IMG/VR virus record: IMGVR_UViG_3300044628_000858
Span: 1 to 24,802 of that record
Direction: 5' to 3' (one strand)
DNA from: a virus
Length of the DNA: 24,802 nucleotides
Part shown: in pieces, positions 1 to 7,520 of the stretch
Layout of the letters: every line of letters starts with the position of its first letter
How positions within the stretch are numbered: the stretch's first letter is position 1
Notes under the pieces: model-generated
The model's database searches: none
Told to the model about the DNA's origin: nothing
What the model saw: only the letters and a program-made list of their open reading frames with translations
Position numbers and translations under genes: made by a program

Positions 1-1313
1 ACTCTTGAACGCTCAAGATCAGTTAGTGGTTGTAGTGCCTGTGCAAATCCAGTTACTGTGTTTCTTAGATTTCCTTGGTTGGCTTCAACAATTCCTTTAA
101 TGTTAACTCCAACTGCTGCTGCTGCTTTAGATGCAGCGTTACTTGGATTAATTAAAGATGCAAGACCTGACTTAAGTGCGTTAGCACCTTGCGCTGCAGA
201 AATTCCACCTTCTTGCATTGCAGCCATGAAGTATGCTAAATCTTTTACATCACCACCAAGTTGTTGAATAACTGGTGCAACCTTTGGAATTGCTTCTGTT
301 AAATCTTCAAGGGCTACAACTGTTTGGTTTTCTACTGCGTTAAGGAAGTCAATTGTTCCAGCCATTGCTGAAGTGTCAATCTGGAAAGCATTCTTAAGTG
401 CAATAGTTGTTTCTAATGCTTTTTCTTGTGTAACTCCACCAAGTACTGCAAGTTTATTTGTTTGTTCTACAAGTTGCTCTAACCCCTTGCCAGAAAAACC
501 TGCTGCTGCTGCATCTGCAGCCATCTTAATTGTGTCAGAAACCTTAAGTCCATACTTTGTATATTCATCTCCCAGTGCACGAATATTTTTTAAGGCAGCG
601 TCCGTTGCTCCTTGATCTGTAAAAATATCTCCGTAAACCTTTTTAAATCTAATAGTTTGTGTTTCAATTTCTTTAAATACCTTTATTGCCTGAGAACCAA
701 AAAGCATAAGTGGGATTGTAAAACCAACCATAAGTTGGCGACCTGCCCACTGTGTATTTTTACCAAAGTTTAAAAGTTTTGTAGATCCATCATCAATAAG
801 TTTATTCATTATTTGTTGACGCTGAGTTGCCATCATTAACTGTGTAGTTAAGTTTTGCATGTTCAATGACTTTGGAGTGAACTTCATAGAGTTCATTGCA
901 CCTTGGGCATCACGGCCTAATTGAACATACTGTTGCTGTAGAGTCTTTACACGCTTATCTACAAGTTTTTCAATAGTGTCAAACTCACGACCAAACATCT
1001 TTCCAAATGTCTTGGTAGATGCTGCGCCATATCTAAAATATTCTTTAAGTGATAGTCTTTGTCTATCTAGGTTTGTAGCAAACTGCTCAGAGGCAGTGCT
1101 CATTCTTGTCATTGATGCTGTCCACTGACCAGTGGCATTTACGTTGTGTAGAAGTGATTGTGCGTATTTTGCTTGCGCTGCTGCTGCAGTCTTTGTTCCA
1201 ACGATTAAGGAACGGTTAAGGGCTGTGAGTTCCTTCTCAAGTAAACGCAGTTGCGCCATTGCTTGTGAAGTATCAATATTTATAAAAATATTGCTATTTG
1301 TATCTCCAGCCAT
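1..1313 (-). CDS. Tail tape measure protein, N-terminal part (runs off the window)
   Basis: The reading frame opens with ATG at 1313-1311 (MAGDTNSNIFINIDTSQAMA) and stays open to base 1, so about 437 N-terminal residues are visible and the C-terminus lies outside. Tape measure proteins set tail length and are threaded into the tail tube. The N-terminus is helical and Gln/Lys-rich. It is followed by a segment with 'LMVGFTIPLMLFGSQAIKVFKEIE', then 'YGDIFTDQGATDAALKNI', 'DTIKMAADAAAAGFSGKGLE' and 'GGVTQEKALETTIALKNAF', the pattern of the TP901-type/PhageMin_Tail core. It lies 20 bases after the short chaperone gene, the standard place for this gene. GAAGG about 10 bases before the ATG is a weak ribosome site. 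Function is secure from pattern plus synteny; total length is unknown. Confidence 0.93.
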   Translation of the reverse strand, partial: MAGDTNSNIFINIDTSQAMAQLRLLEKELTALNRSLIVGTKTAAAAQAKYAQSLLHNVNATGQWTASMTRMSTASEQFATNLDRQRLSLKEYFRYGAASTKTFGKMFGREFDTIEKLVDKRVKTLQQQYVQLGRDAQGAMNSMKFTPKSLNMQNLTTQLMMATQRQQIMNKLIDDGSTKLLNFGKNTQWAGRQLMVGFTIPLMLFGSQAIKVFKEIETQTIRFKKVYGDIFTDQGATDAALKNIRALGDEYTKYGLKVSDTIKMAADAAAAGFSGKGLEQLVEQTNKLAVLGGVTQEKALETTIALKNAFQIDTSAMAGTIDFLNAVENQTVVALEDLTEAIPKVAPVIQQLGGDVKDLAYFMAAMQEGGISAAQGANALKSGLASLINPSNAASKAAAAVGVNIKGIVEANQGNLRNTVTGFAQALQPLTDLERSR

Positions 1314-1333
1314 TAACCGTTAGCCTTCAACCG

Positions 1334-1663
1334 TTACATATCTTCTTGTGCTAAAGCAAGTAAAGCGGTATCTGAAAGATTGATTCCAGATGCAGCCTCA
1401 ATGATTGAATAAACTGTAGGAAGATCAATTACATCTTCAAGTTTTTCAATGCTTTCCCCCAACTCTGGCCTATATTGTTCCATAGCGATTGCTACACACT
1501 CAATTAAAAGTGTCATAGACTTATCGTTATCATTTTGGACTGCCCCCAAGCCCTCAAACTTCTTCATAAATTTACGTAAAAGTGAGATCTTGAGAGGTCT
1601 AACCTTGATCTTTGTTCCATCAATTAAGGTTATTGTTTTTTCTTCATGAACTGTTGTAGTCAT
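1334..1663 (-). CDS. Tail assembly chaperone, short (G-like) form
   Basis: The 109-residue protein consists only of the chaperone N-terminal domain: 'ITLIDGTKIKVRPLKISLLRKF', 'IECVAIAMEQYRPEL', 'LEDVIDLPTVYSIIEAA'. Tail assembly chaperones bind the tape measure protein while the tail tube polymerises. It is a paralog of the gene just upstream (1709-2410): over the first 36 residues the two align without gaps, with 17 identities by my count, and the match continues to about residue 95. This copy stops where the upstream copy enters its T-like domain. Only 20 bases separate it from the tape measure start, so no T-like frame follows. It has AGAGGA about 6 bases before the ATG and its own extended -10 box at 1689-1697. 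I see no canonical slippery heptamer at its end. Confidence 0.85.
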   Translation of the reverse strand: MTTTVHEEKTITLIDGTKIKVRPLKISLLRKFMKKFEGLGAVQNDNDKSMTLLIECVAIAMEQYRPELGESIEKLEDVIDLPTVYSIIEAASGINLSDTALLALAQEDM

Positions 1664-1688
1664 AACTTCCTCTCAGTAAGTTACCTCA

Positions 1689-1697
1689 ATTATAGCA
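1689..1697 (-). promoter_or_regulatory. Extended -10 promoter TGCTATAAT before short chaperone gene
   Basis: The minus strand reads TGCTATAAT, a perfect TGN plus TATAAT, in the 45-base gap after the long chaperone gene. No TTGACA-like -35 is seen 16-18 bases upstream. The box ends 25 bases before the ATG, so a transcript would keep the Shine-Dalgarno site. It could set the dose of the short chaperone separately from the long one. Confidence 0.6.
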
Positions 1698-1708
1698 TAA
1701 ACAGCCTA

Positions 1709-2410
1709 TTACATTAGGTTTTCGTAGTCAAGGCCCATGCCTATTCCAAACCCTGCTTTTTGAGCATTTACACCCTGTAAAGATAATACATCATTACTGT
1801 CGCTGGTTTGACCACCACTAAATACTCTGGCTTTCATGTCTTCCCATTCTTTTTGTCCTTTATCTTTATTTGTTTCCCCGTCTAAATCCACACCCTGAAT
1901 TGCTGCAAGGAATTTCTTTTCTTGATAATCTAATTCTCTAATTGATCCAATAGTTGCTACTAGTTCAGGCATTGATAGATTTGCCTCTAACTCTTGATAG
2001 TCTTTCCATATACCCAGCAAAAATATCTCAGATTCTAACTTTGCTAAATCTAATTCATCCCAGCCACTACCCGTCGTGTCTTGTTTTAATGCTTGTTCTT
2101 TTACTGGTTCTTCTGCTTCTCCATTCACACTTATACCGCCACCAATATTAATTATTTTGTATATTGTGGGTAGGTCTACATGATCCTCAAGGTCTTCAAG
2201 TGTTTTTGCAATTTCTGGCTTATATTGTTTCATAGCGATTCTTGCACATTCTGACAAATAGGATATTGATTCCATGTCATTTTTAGATTCTTTAATTAAA
2301 TGGAAGGCTTCCATAAACTCTCTAAGATATTTAATCTTGAGAGGATAAATTTCTATCTGTTCGCCATCCATTAATGTAATAATGTCTGACTTATATATTC
2401 TTGTTGCCAT
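1709..2410 (-). CDS. Tail assembly chaperone, long (G-T fusion-like) form
   Basis: The protein has 233 residues. Residues 1-96 are the G-type chaperone domain ('ITLMDGEQIEIYPLKIKYL', 'CARIAMKQYKPEI', 'LEDHVDLPTIYKII'). After an acidic linker, residues 115-233 look like the T extension: 'LGIWKDYQELEANLSMPELV', 'REL.YQEKKFLAAIQGVDLD', and a Gly/Asn-rich tail. In most siphoviruses the T part is reached only by a -1 frameshift; here G and T are joined in one frame with no slip needed. Its N-terminal domain is duplicated in the next gene (1334-1663). It follows the terminator after the tail-tube gene, and its ATG sits 7 bases after an extended -10 box without a Shine-Dalgarno site, suggesting leaderless expression. 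Confidence 0.85.
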   Translation of the reverse strand: MATRIYKSDIITLMDGEQIEIYPLKIKYLREFMEAFHLIKESKNDMESISYLSECARIAMKQYKPEIAKTLEDLEDHVDLPTIYKIINIGGGISVNGEAEEPVKEQALKQDTTGSGWDELDLAKLESEIFLLGIWKDYQELEANLSMPELVATIGSIRELDYQEKKFLAAIQGVDLDGETNKDKGQKEWEDMKARVFSGGQTSDSNDVLSLQGVNAQKAGFGIGMGLDYENLM

Positions 2411-2417
2411 CTTATCA

Positions 2418-2426
2418 ATTTTACCA
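2418..2426 (-). promoter_or_regulatory. Extended -10 promoter TGGTAAAAT, leaderless start for long chaperone
   Basis: The minus strand reads TGGTAAAAT, then 7 bases, then the ATG at 2410. A start site about 7 bases after the hexamer falls on the ATG itself, and there is no Shine-Dalgarno sequence. The box lies inside the T-rich tract of the preceding terminator. Confidence 0.5.
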
Positions 2427-2463
2427 CAAACAAAAAGCCCACCCCCAATTAAGGAGATGGGCT
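2426..2463 (-). terminator. Rho-independent terminator after the tail-tube gene
   Basis: On the minus strand an 11-pair stem (AGCCCATCTCC with GGGGGTGGGCT, two G-T pairs) encloses a TTAATT loop and is followed by TTTTTGTTTG. It begins 16 bases after the tail-tube stop codon. It should limit read-through from the highly expressed tube gene into the chaperone genes. Confidence 0.85.
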
Positions 2464-2478
2464 AGTTGCTAATTTATA

Positions 2479-3117
2479 TTAAATTGAGTTTGATGCCCAA
2501 GTACGGTCAACGATCTTACCGTATGATCCTGTAGCGTCTTCTGGTAGCAAACGGAATGATACTTCAAACATTGAAGCCTCATCACGCTTTGCTGATACTG
2601 TTACGTTTTCAATAGACAAAGCACGGTATGCTGTGTAGACTCGCTCAATATATGGAGAATCTGCACAATCACCTGTTCCTGGTCCAACTGCAACGATTGC
2701 ACGTTCTACTGGACATTCTCCGATGTCACCTGCGGAAAGATTTAATGTTCTTCCGTTTGATGTTGTCTTTGTTCCAGATAGATCATCTGAGTTTCCTGCT
2801 AATGCGAGAAGCAAGTTCTCCAAAGTAGCCTCAGCGAAAGCAGTTGCAAGATTAACCTGCATACCCTGCTTATAAAGTTTAGCAACGTCAAGAATCTGGT
2901 CTACCTGTACTTCACCGAAGTCTGGTTGGAACTGCATTTCAAGACCGTTCATGGTATAACCTACGTTTGTGTAATCGTTCTCATCAGACAAAGTTTCCTT
3001 GAATGATTCGCCGTCTACAAAAGCCTCCAGTGTACCTGGAGTTAGGGTTGTATCTGCAACGAAAAGCGCTGCTGCACCAACGATAATGTTGGTAGAACTT
3101 CCACGACTATATGCCAT
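2479..3117 (-). CDS. Major tail (tube) protein
   Basis: This 212-residue protein starts 'MAYSRGSSTNIIVGAAALFV' and contains 'ETLSDENDYTNVGYTMNGLE', 'VEVQFQPDFGEVQVDQI'-like and 'VTVSAKRDEASMFEVSFRLL' stretches (the actual middle stretch is LEMQFQPDFGEVQVDQILD). This strand-rich pattern is usual for actinophage tail-tube proteins that polymerise into the tail tube. Its position after the tail terminator and before chaperones and tape measure agrees. GGAAGAGGTG stands a few bases before the ATG. The gene has its own promoter (3182-3190) and strong terminator (2426-2463), as expected for a virion protein needed in high copy. No second sheath gene is present, so the tail is probably non-contractile. 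Confidence 0.88.
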   Translation of the reverse strand: MAYSRGSSTNIIVGAAALFVADTTLTPGTLEAFVDGESFKETLSDENDYTNVGYTMNGLEMQFQPDFGEVQVDQILDVAKLYKQGMQVNLATAFAEATLENLLLALAGNSDDLSGTKTTSNGRTLNLSAGDIGECPVERAIVAVGPGTGDCADSPYIERVYTAYRALSIENVTVSAKRDEASMFEVSFRLLPEDATGSYGKIVDRTWASNSI

Positions 3118-3181
3118 TTATTCACCTCTTCCTTAAAATAGATATTAAGTTGTTTTGGCGTGATTTGTTTCCTCAGCCTTA

Positions 3182-3190
3182 ATTATAACA
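3182..3190 (-). promoter_or_regulatory. Extended -10 promoter TGTTATAAT before tail-tube gene
   Basis: The minus strand reads TGTTATAAT in the 78-base gap upstream of the tail-tube gene, ending 64 bases before its ATG. At the expected -35 place I read only AAAATA. The leader of about 57 bases has no hairpin I can see. Confidence 0.6.
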
Positions 3191-3195
3191 TTGTT

Positions 3196-3825
3196 TTATA
3201 TAACTATTTTATTTGCATCAGAGAGTCTTGCCTCTGGAGTCCAGTCATGGTTTGTAAGGTCTTGGTCTTGGTGGTAGTCAAAGTCAATAATAATCTTATT
3301 CCCGCCGAAGGTACGGGCAGTTCCAAAGTCAATGATGTCCCTGGTTTCTTCTAGTTGGTATACCTTAAAATTATGGAATAGGAACATGTTGTCTAAATCA
3401 ATTACCTGATCAACCCCATCTTTCTCTGGAGTCAGTCTTACCCTTCGGTTAGCACACCATGCGTTTAGTTCCTCTGCAGACTCATCTCCACGGTCAAGGA
3501 GTCTTAAAACAGCCTCCTGTGTTTGTATCATGGTAGAAACTGAGCCTATTCCAAGACCATAAAAGTAATATAATATTTGTTCATTTTTTATATGTGGAAA
3601 CTTATTTCTTTGCATTTTAACCAGTCTGTCCCAAGTACAGGCAACCGCATCGCTTACTGGCGTATTAACATTATTAAGCACCATCCATTTTTCTGTAAGG
3701 TCATCAATATTAAATGGTGATGGTGGAAAAAACGGGGTTACATATCCAAGGTCTTCACTTAGTTTTGATTGTAAATACTTATTTATCCATAATAATGGAG
3801 TATTTAATAAATCTGTATTAGCCAT
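3196..3825 (-). CDS. Probable tail terminator protein
   Basis: This 209-residue protein begins 'MANTDLLNTPLLWINKYL' and has 'TPEKDGVDQVIDLDNMFLF' and 'RTFGGNKIIIDFDYHQDQDL'. I do not recognise a catalytic motif. It is the last gene of the head-to-tail block, directly before the tail-tube gene, where siphoviruses keep the protein that caps the tube and joins it to the head (tail terminator). Its start overlaps the upstream gene by 8 bases, with CGGGGT before the ATG, so translation is probably coupled. The function rests on gene order and size; a neck protein of another class is possible. Confidence 0.6.
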   Translation of the reverse strand: MANTDLLNTPLLWINKYLQSKLSEDLGYVTPFFPPSPFNIDDLTEKWMVLNNVNTPVSDAVACTWDRLVKMQRNKFPHIKNEQILYYFYGLGIGSVSTMIQTQEAVLRLLDRGDESAEELNAWCANRRVRLTPEKDGVDQVIDLDNMFLFHNFKVYQLEETRDIIDFGTARTFGGNKIIIDFDYHQDQDLTNHDWTPEARLSDANKIVI

Positions 3826-4498
3826 TTAGTAACCCCGCATTTGCTATCCATCTATATCCTACATCTCTTCCTTTTGATCTTCCAGATTTCTTTCCTGATG
3901 TAAGGTTCTTTTTATACAATATAGGGTTTTCCAGGTATTGTGATATACCGCTTGATCTTAAAAATGCTTGTGTAAAGTACTTTGTAAAAAAAGAGTCTAT
4001 TACTTTTTCAAATGCTCCTGTTGTTGCGTCTCCGCCAGGATTACTTACATTGACACTATTTCTAGTAAAAACTGTCTCTCCGCCTTCTTCAAATACAAGC
4101 ACGTCAGAATTTCTTGGTGTAATCGTTACTGGTATTCCCTCTTCCATTATTCTTGCTTTATCATAGAAAGGTACATTTGATCCATCTTTAAGTGATGATG
4201 ATTGTTTAAAGTTTGTTATAAAGGATAGTCCTAGATTGCTTACTGTATATTTTATATCGTATAGTCTTGCGTTTGGACTTCCCACTTGATACCATTCATA
4301 TATATGGTTTAGTGCTTGTGGATTTACCCTTGCATTTGAGTCAATATATTTTTGCAGCATTTCTGAAATGTTTAAACCAAGATTATGAAAGAACTCAACT
4401 TTTCCTATTTGAACTCCATCTAGGTAGCCAAAAGAGTATTCAACAATGTTGTTCATATCTTTTCTAAACTGTTTGGTATTGATTGCTAGTTTTATCAT
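3818..4498 (-). CDS. Head-tail joining / tail completion protein (HK97 gp10-like)
   Basis: The protein has 226 residues. The middle contains 'FYDKARIMEEGIPVTITPRN', followed by 'VLVFEEGGETVFTRNSVNV', a pattern I associate with gp10-like neck proteins of siphoviruses, where a strand-rich core follows N-terminal helices. The C-terminus is basic (KKSGRSKGRDVGYRW). It is the third of five tightly packed genes between capsid and tail-tube genes and overlaps the upstream stop by 4 bases (ATGA junction). Family assignment is from recollected pattern and synteny only. Confidence 0.6.
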   Translation of the reverse strand: MIKLAINTKQFRKDMNNIVEYSFGYLDGVQIGKVEFFHNLGLNISEMLQKYIDSNARVNPQALNHIYEWYQVGSPNARLYDIKYTVSNLGLSFITNFKQSSSLKDGSNVPFYDKARIMEEGIPVTITPRNSDVLVFEEGGETVFTRNSVNVSNPGGDATTGAFEKVIDSFFTKYFTQAFLRSSGISQYLENPILYKKNLTSGKKSGRSKGRDVGYRWIANAGLLNG

Positions 4499-4941
4499 AT
4501 GTCTGATGCCTGATTCTCTGAACGGCGTACGACTAATGCAAAATACTCTGGATCTCCAAATGGTCCTATGATTGGTGACTGAGATTCAATCTCATATATT
4601 GTTGACTTTCCAGCCCTTGTTCCAGAAGTTTCTACGTATAGGGGGACATCATTTTTTGTTCTAATATTTGTAACAATAACATTGGTTATTGCATCTGCTA
4701 TATTTTCTTCAGAAAACCTTATGTCTTTTTTTGTTCTTCCCACTAATACTTTCTTTAATGTTATATTTACATTTGGCTTTACTTCTTCGTCTACCGTGCC
4801 ATCTTTTGAAAAATTGCAAACCACTGTCTTATTAAATATCCAAGTCTTTTTAACATTTCCATAGGCACCTTGCTCAACTATTGGATAGTAAACATCTGCC
4901 TTCATTGGGTACATGAAGTCTGTCTCTTCACATAGATCCAT
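4495..4941 (-). CDS. Probable head closure (stopper) protein
   Basis: This 148-residue protein has a strand-rich pattern: 'ADVYYPIVEQGAYGNVKKTW', 'NVIVTNIRTKNDVPLYVE', 'IYEIESQSPIIGPFGDPEYF' and 'LVVRRSENQ'. Small beta-barrel stopper proteins of siphoviruses close the portal channel after packaging and sit between the adaptor gene and the completion gene, as this one does. Start and upstream stop share a TAATG junction, with GGGTG just before. The role is inferred from position, size and strand-rich sequence; no motif is decisive. Confidence 0.55.
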   Translation of the reverse strand: MDLCEETDFMYPMKADVYYPIVEQGAYGNVKKTWIFNKTVVCNFSKDGTVDEEVKPNVNITLKKVLVGRTKKDIRFSEENIADAITNVIVTNIRTKNDVPLYVETSGTRAGKSTIYEIESQSPIIGPFGDPEYFALVVRRSENQASDI

Positions 4942-5918
4942 TACAACACCCAGGGCTTGGCAATATTAGTTATATATTTTTCTAAAATCTTGTCTACTAA
5001 AATGTTTCCAGTTCCATCAAATAATCTTTTATCGTACGATACCTTAAACTGCTCTGTACTATAATCTTTTACATATCTCTTATAGTAGTCTAGTTTTCCA
5101 CACTTAATATCATTAATTAACATCTTAGTTGCATCTTGAATATCATAAGGAACTACCTTATATCCAGTTTCTAATAAGAAAATATAATCCATTCCTTCTG
5201 GAAATCCAACCCCAGGAGAAACTGTTTGAACGTTTCCGCTGTCCTCTGTGTCAAACATAGAGATAGAGTCTGAATAAGCCAAAGGAATTCTTGCTGGCTT
5301 TCTTTCTGAACGATTAATGCTATCTGTGACCTGAAGCAAATCTTTTGTGATTGCAGTTTTATCTTTAGTGATCAAATAATTAAAATCACCTAACGCTGCT
5401 GGTGTTTCTGATGAGTCATAGACTAACTGTGCATTTTCATGTATTGTTAAAATCTTGTGTGTCTTATCCCAAAGTGGCATGTAGTCAGTTCCCTGGCCAA
5501 CAACTTCTAAGTAAGTTCTTTTATAATAAAATCCATCTACGATTGAGTCAATGATTGTTCTTGCAAGATCTTCATACTCTGTATATTCTGCTATTTCTGT
5601 TGGTGTTTTACCAAGAGTCTTTGGGTCTACATAGGGTCTTACAATATCTAGGTTATCTTCTACTACAATATCTCCACGAGTATTCTCAACTCCAGATACC
5701 GTCAAACTTTCGTAAATTGTAACTGGGTAAGACTTATCATACTTTAGGTATTCTCCTGTGAGTTCATATGTTAATACAGAGTTTGCATCTGACTCAACGA
5801 TAATCTCATCTTCTATTTGCTCTAGAAGATCCTCAATTACAAGAATATACTCTGTAGATTCTTCTGGCACTGTATAAGATACAGAAAGTGGATATGGGGG
5901 AGTTCTTAATATTCTCAT
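4941..5918 (-). CDS. Probable head-tail connector (adaptor) protein
   Basis: The protein has 325 residues. An N-terminal strand-rich part (1-100, 'EYLKYDKSYPVTIYESLTV') is followed by a more helical part with 'TEYEDLARTIIDSIVDGFYY', 'YKRTYLEVVGQGTDYMPLW' and a Lys/Tyr-rich C-terminus ('GKLDYYKRYVKDYSTEQF'). The 'DLARTIIDSIVDGFYYKRTYLEVVG' style is what adaptors that attach to the portal show around their first helices. It overlaps the upstream stop in a TAATG junction. At 325 residues it is larger than simple gp6/gp15 adaptors, so it may be a fusion of an adaptor with another domain. The assignment is by gene order. Confidence 0.55.
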   Translation of the reverse strand: MRILRTPPYPLSVSYTVPEESTEYILVIEDLLEQIEDEIIVESDANSVLTYELTGEYLKYDKSYPVTIYESLTVSGVENTRGDIVVEDNLDIVRPYVDPKTLGKTPTEIAEYTEYEDLARTIIDSIVDGFYYKRTYLEVVGQGTDYMPLWDKTHKILTIHENAQLVYDSSETPAALGDFNYLITKDKTAITKDLLQVTDSINRSERKPARIPLAYSDSISMFDTEDSGNVQTVSPGVGFPEGMDYIFLLETGYKVVPYDIQDATKMLINDIKCGKLDYYKRYVKDYSTEQFKVSYDKRLFDGTGNILVDKILEKYITNIAKPWVL

Positions 5919-6250
5919 TATTTACCGTAATAACTCGCTAATTCTTCAGGTGTCGCAAGACGTACCTGCTTACGTGTTAACCATTTTTCTGATGCATCTT
6001 TAGTAACTATATTATATCCTGGAGTCAATTGTCCAACATTAGCCCAGTGTAAATTCTTGGTTGAATGTATTGCAACCTTTTCGTGTACTTTTTTTGGCTC
6101 AACAACTTCTTTTTTAGGGTCTGGGATAAAACTACCAATGGTTTCTAGGATCTGTAATTTTGTTGTAGCACCATCTAGATTAATATTATTCTTTTTGGCA
6201 TAGGACTTTAACTCAAAAACTGTTTTACCAACTAATTCTTCAATAGTCAT
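5918..6250 (-). CDS. Small head/neck-associated protein with HeH/LEM-like N-terminus
   Basis: The protein has 110 residues. Residues 1-40 ('MTIEELVGKTVFELKSYAKK' onward, with 'TTKLQILETI') look like a helix-extended-loop-helix (HeH/LEM/Rho-N type) fold, often nucleic-acid or protein binding. Residues 58-110 ('VAIHSTKNLHWANVGQLTPG', 'YNIVTKDASEKWLTRKQVRL', 'ATPEEL') match a conserved tail found in small actinophage genes next to the capsid gene. Its exact role is unknown to me. It lies just downstream of the capsid terminator, has its own extended -10 box (6269-6277), and AGGAGG before the ATG. The predicted transcript would begin almost at that ribosome site. Confidence 0.65.
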   Translation of the reverse strand: MTIEELVGKTVFELKSYAKKNNINLDGATTKLQILETIGSFIPDPKKEVVEPKKVHEKVAIHSTKNLHWANVGQLTPGYNIVTKDASEKWLTRKQVRLATPEELASYYGK

Positions 6251-6268
6251 TGTAGATCCTCCTATGTT

Positions 6269-6277
6269 ATTATACCA
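6269..6277 (-). promoter_or_regulatory. Extended -10 promoter TGGTATAAT for the head-tail block
   Basis: The minus strand reads TGGTATAAT, ending 18 bases before the ATG at 6250, directly after the capsid hairpin. A start about 7 bases on gives a leader of only about 11 bases beginning at GGAGG. No -35 consensus is visible. It could drive the five overlapping head-tail genes down to 3196. Confidence 0.65.
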
Positions 6278-6286
6278 GAATGTGAA

Positions 6287-6317
6287 GAAGGAGGGCAGTT
6301 GTTACACCGCCCTCCTC
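6287..6317 (-). terminator. Hairpin (probable terminator) after major capsid gene
   Basis: On the minus strand GAGGAGGGC pairs with GCCCTCCTTC around a 12-base loop, 20 bases after the capsid stop. The following tract (TTCTTCACATT) is only moderately T-rich, so it may be a leaky terminator or a 3'-end stabiliser of the capsid mRNA. Confidence 0.6.
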
Positions 6318-6336
6318 ATTCAATTATTTATGAGTA

Positions 6337-7494
6337 TTACTCAGAAACGCTATCTGCGTCGCCGTAAGCAACTGCATCTAGTTCTTCCCATTGAATACCA
6401 AAGCGGACGAATACTGTGTATTCAATTGTATCCTTCTTTGGCTTGTATTCACGGTTTACAGTAATATCACGCTGGAATCCCCATACACGGTTTGATGGGA
6501 ATGTCAAGTCGACGAATCCATCTGGGTAGTAAGGAACTTCCATTACATCAATTCCTAGAACACGTGTTGTACGTGCTCCACCAATTGTCTGTGCGTTACC
6601 ATCTAGGTATGACTGACGGTTTGCAGGTGTACCTGCTGGAATTGGAGAAAATGCTTCTGCAATTGCATCAGCAAGTGTACCGTTATGCTTAACAATACCC
6701 TGGAAAGCATCTGTACCAGCGTAGAACTTTAGGTTCGACTTAACTGCACGATACTTACGTGGCATTGCCAAGATGATCTCCTGCATTACGCTTGGAGTCC
6801 AAGCATTTTCTGAAACAGAAACTACTGCTTCGTGTGCATCGGTGTTTCCAACGATTGCACTGTTTCTTTCCTGCTTTACGAAACCATTCATAATTGACAG
6901 GAAGTCACCTGTTGATCCATCACCATTAATGGCTAGATCTTCAATATCGTTAGCAAATGCGTTAGTCATCAAGCGAACTAGATGATCTTCAAGACCTGCA
7001 CCTTCAATATTGTCTTCAAGTGATTCTGTAGAAACTTCCCAATCAAGACGAATCTTCTTTGTAGTAAGTTCTACCTTTGTAAATGTTGCTCCAGCATTAG
7101 TGTAGTTTGGGCTACCCTGTGCTGCTGCACGAATAACACGCTCTCCAACGTTAACCTTTTCGATTTCCATTGTGTTTGCTCGCATTGTAACCTTACGGCC
7201 ATCCTTGGCGAGTACAGTTCCATCCCACACGTAGTCGATGAAGCGACGAGCCTGTTCTGGTGCAAGAATACCACCTGCTACTCCAGTTGGATTTACAGCA
7301 TTTGGTCCTGATGTGACACCAAAGTTTGCCGTTGCGGTGTTGCCAAGTTGTGACCCTACAGACGCTGCTGCTGAATCAAGACCTGTTGCACCACCTACAC
7401 CACCTGATACGAGTGAACCCTGAGAGTTAATTTCTGCTCCTGAGCCACCTGAACCTGGATAGTTTTTGGCTATATCTTTATCTTGTTCTGACAT
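6337..7494 (-). CDS. Major capsid protein (HK97 fold)
   Basis: The protein has 385 residues. After a Gly/Ser/Ala-rich N-terminus (about 13-70) comes the HK97-fold pattern: 'PEQARRFIDYVWDGTVLAKD' (N-arm region), 'YTNAGATFTKVELTTKKIRL', 'WEVSTESLEDN', 'NAFANDIEDLAINGDGSTGD', and the A-domain end 'GIDVMEVPYYPDGFVDLTFP' with 'WGFQRDITVNREYKPKKDT'. The 'STESLEDN' and 'INGDGS' signatures are typical of major capsid proteins. A strong AGGAGGTGA stands 7 bases before the ATG, in keeping with very high expression. It follows the protease/scaffold gene by 26 bases and is followed by a hairpin. I see no extended -10 box of its own, so it is likely co-transcribed with protease and scaffold. Confidence 0.93.
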   Translation of the reverse strand: MSEQDKDIAKNYPGSGGSGAEINSQGSLVSGGVGGATGLDSAAASVGSQLGNTATANFGVTSGPNAVNPTGVAGGILAPEQARRFIDYVWDGTVLAKDGRKVTMRANTMEIEKVNVGERVIRAAAQGSPNYTNAGATFTKVELTTKKIRLDWEVSTESLEDNIEGAGLEDHLVRLMTNAFANDIEDLAINGDGSTGDFLSIMNGFVKQERNSAIVGNTDAHEAVVSVSENAWTPSVMQEIILAMPRKYRAVKSNLKFYAGTDAFQGIVKHNGTLADAIAEAFSPIPAGTPANRQSYLDGNAQTIGGARTTRVLGIDVMEVPYYPDGFVDLTFPSNRVWGFQRDITVNREYKPKKDTIEYTVFVRFGIQWEELDAVAYGDADSVSE

Positions 7495-7520
7495 TATTTC
7501 ACCTCCTAGTGAATATGTTG

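Noticed and set aside
1315-1336. A direct repeat (TAACGGTT twice on the minus strand, 14-base period) between the short chaperone stop and the tape measure ATG
   Set aside because: Two 8-base copies can arise by chance or slippage, and one contains the stop codon. There is no further copy to suggest an operator or attachment site.
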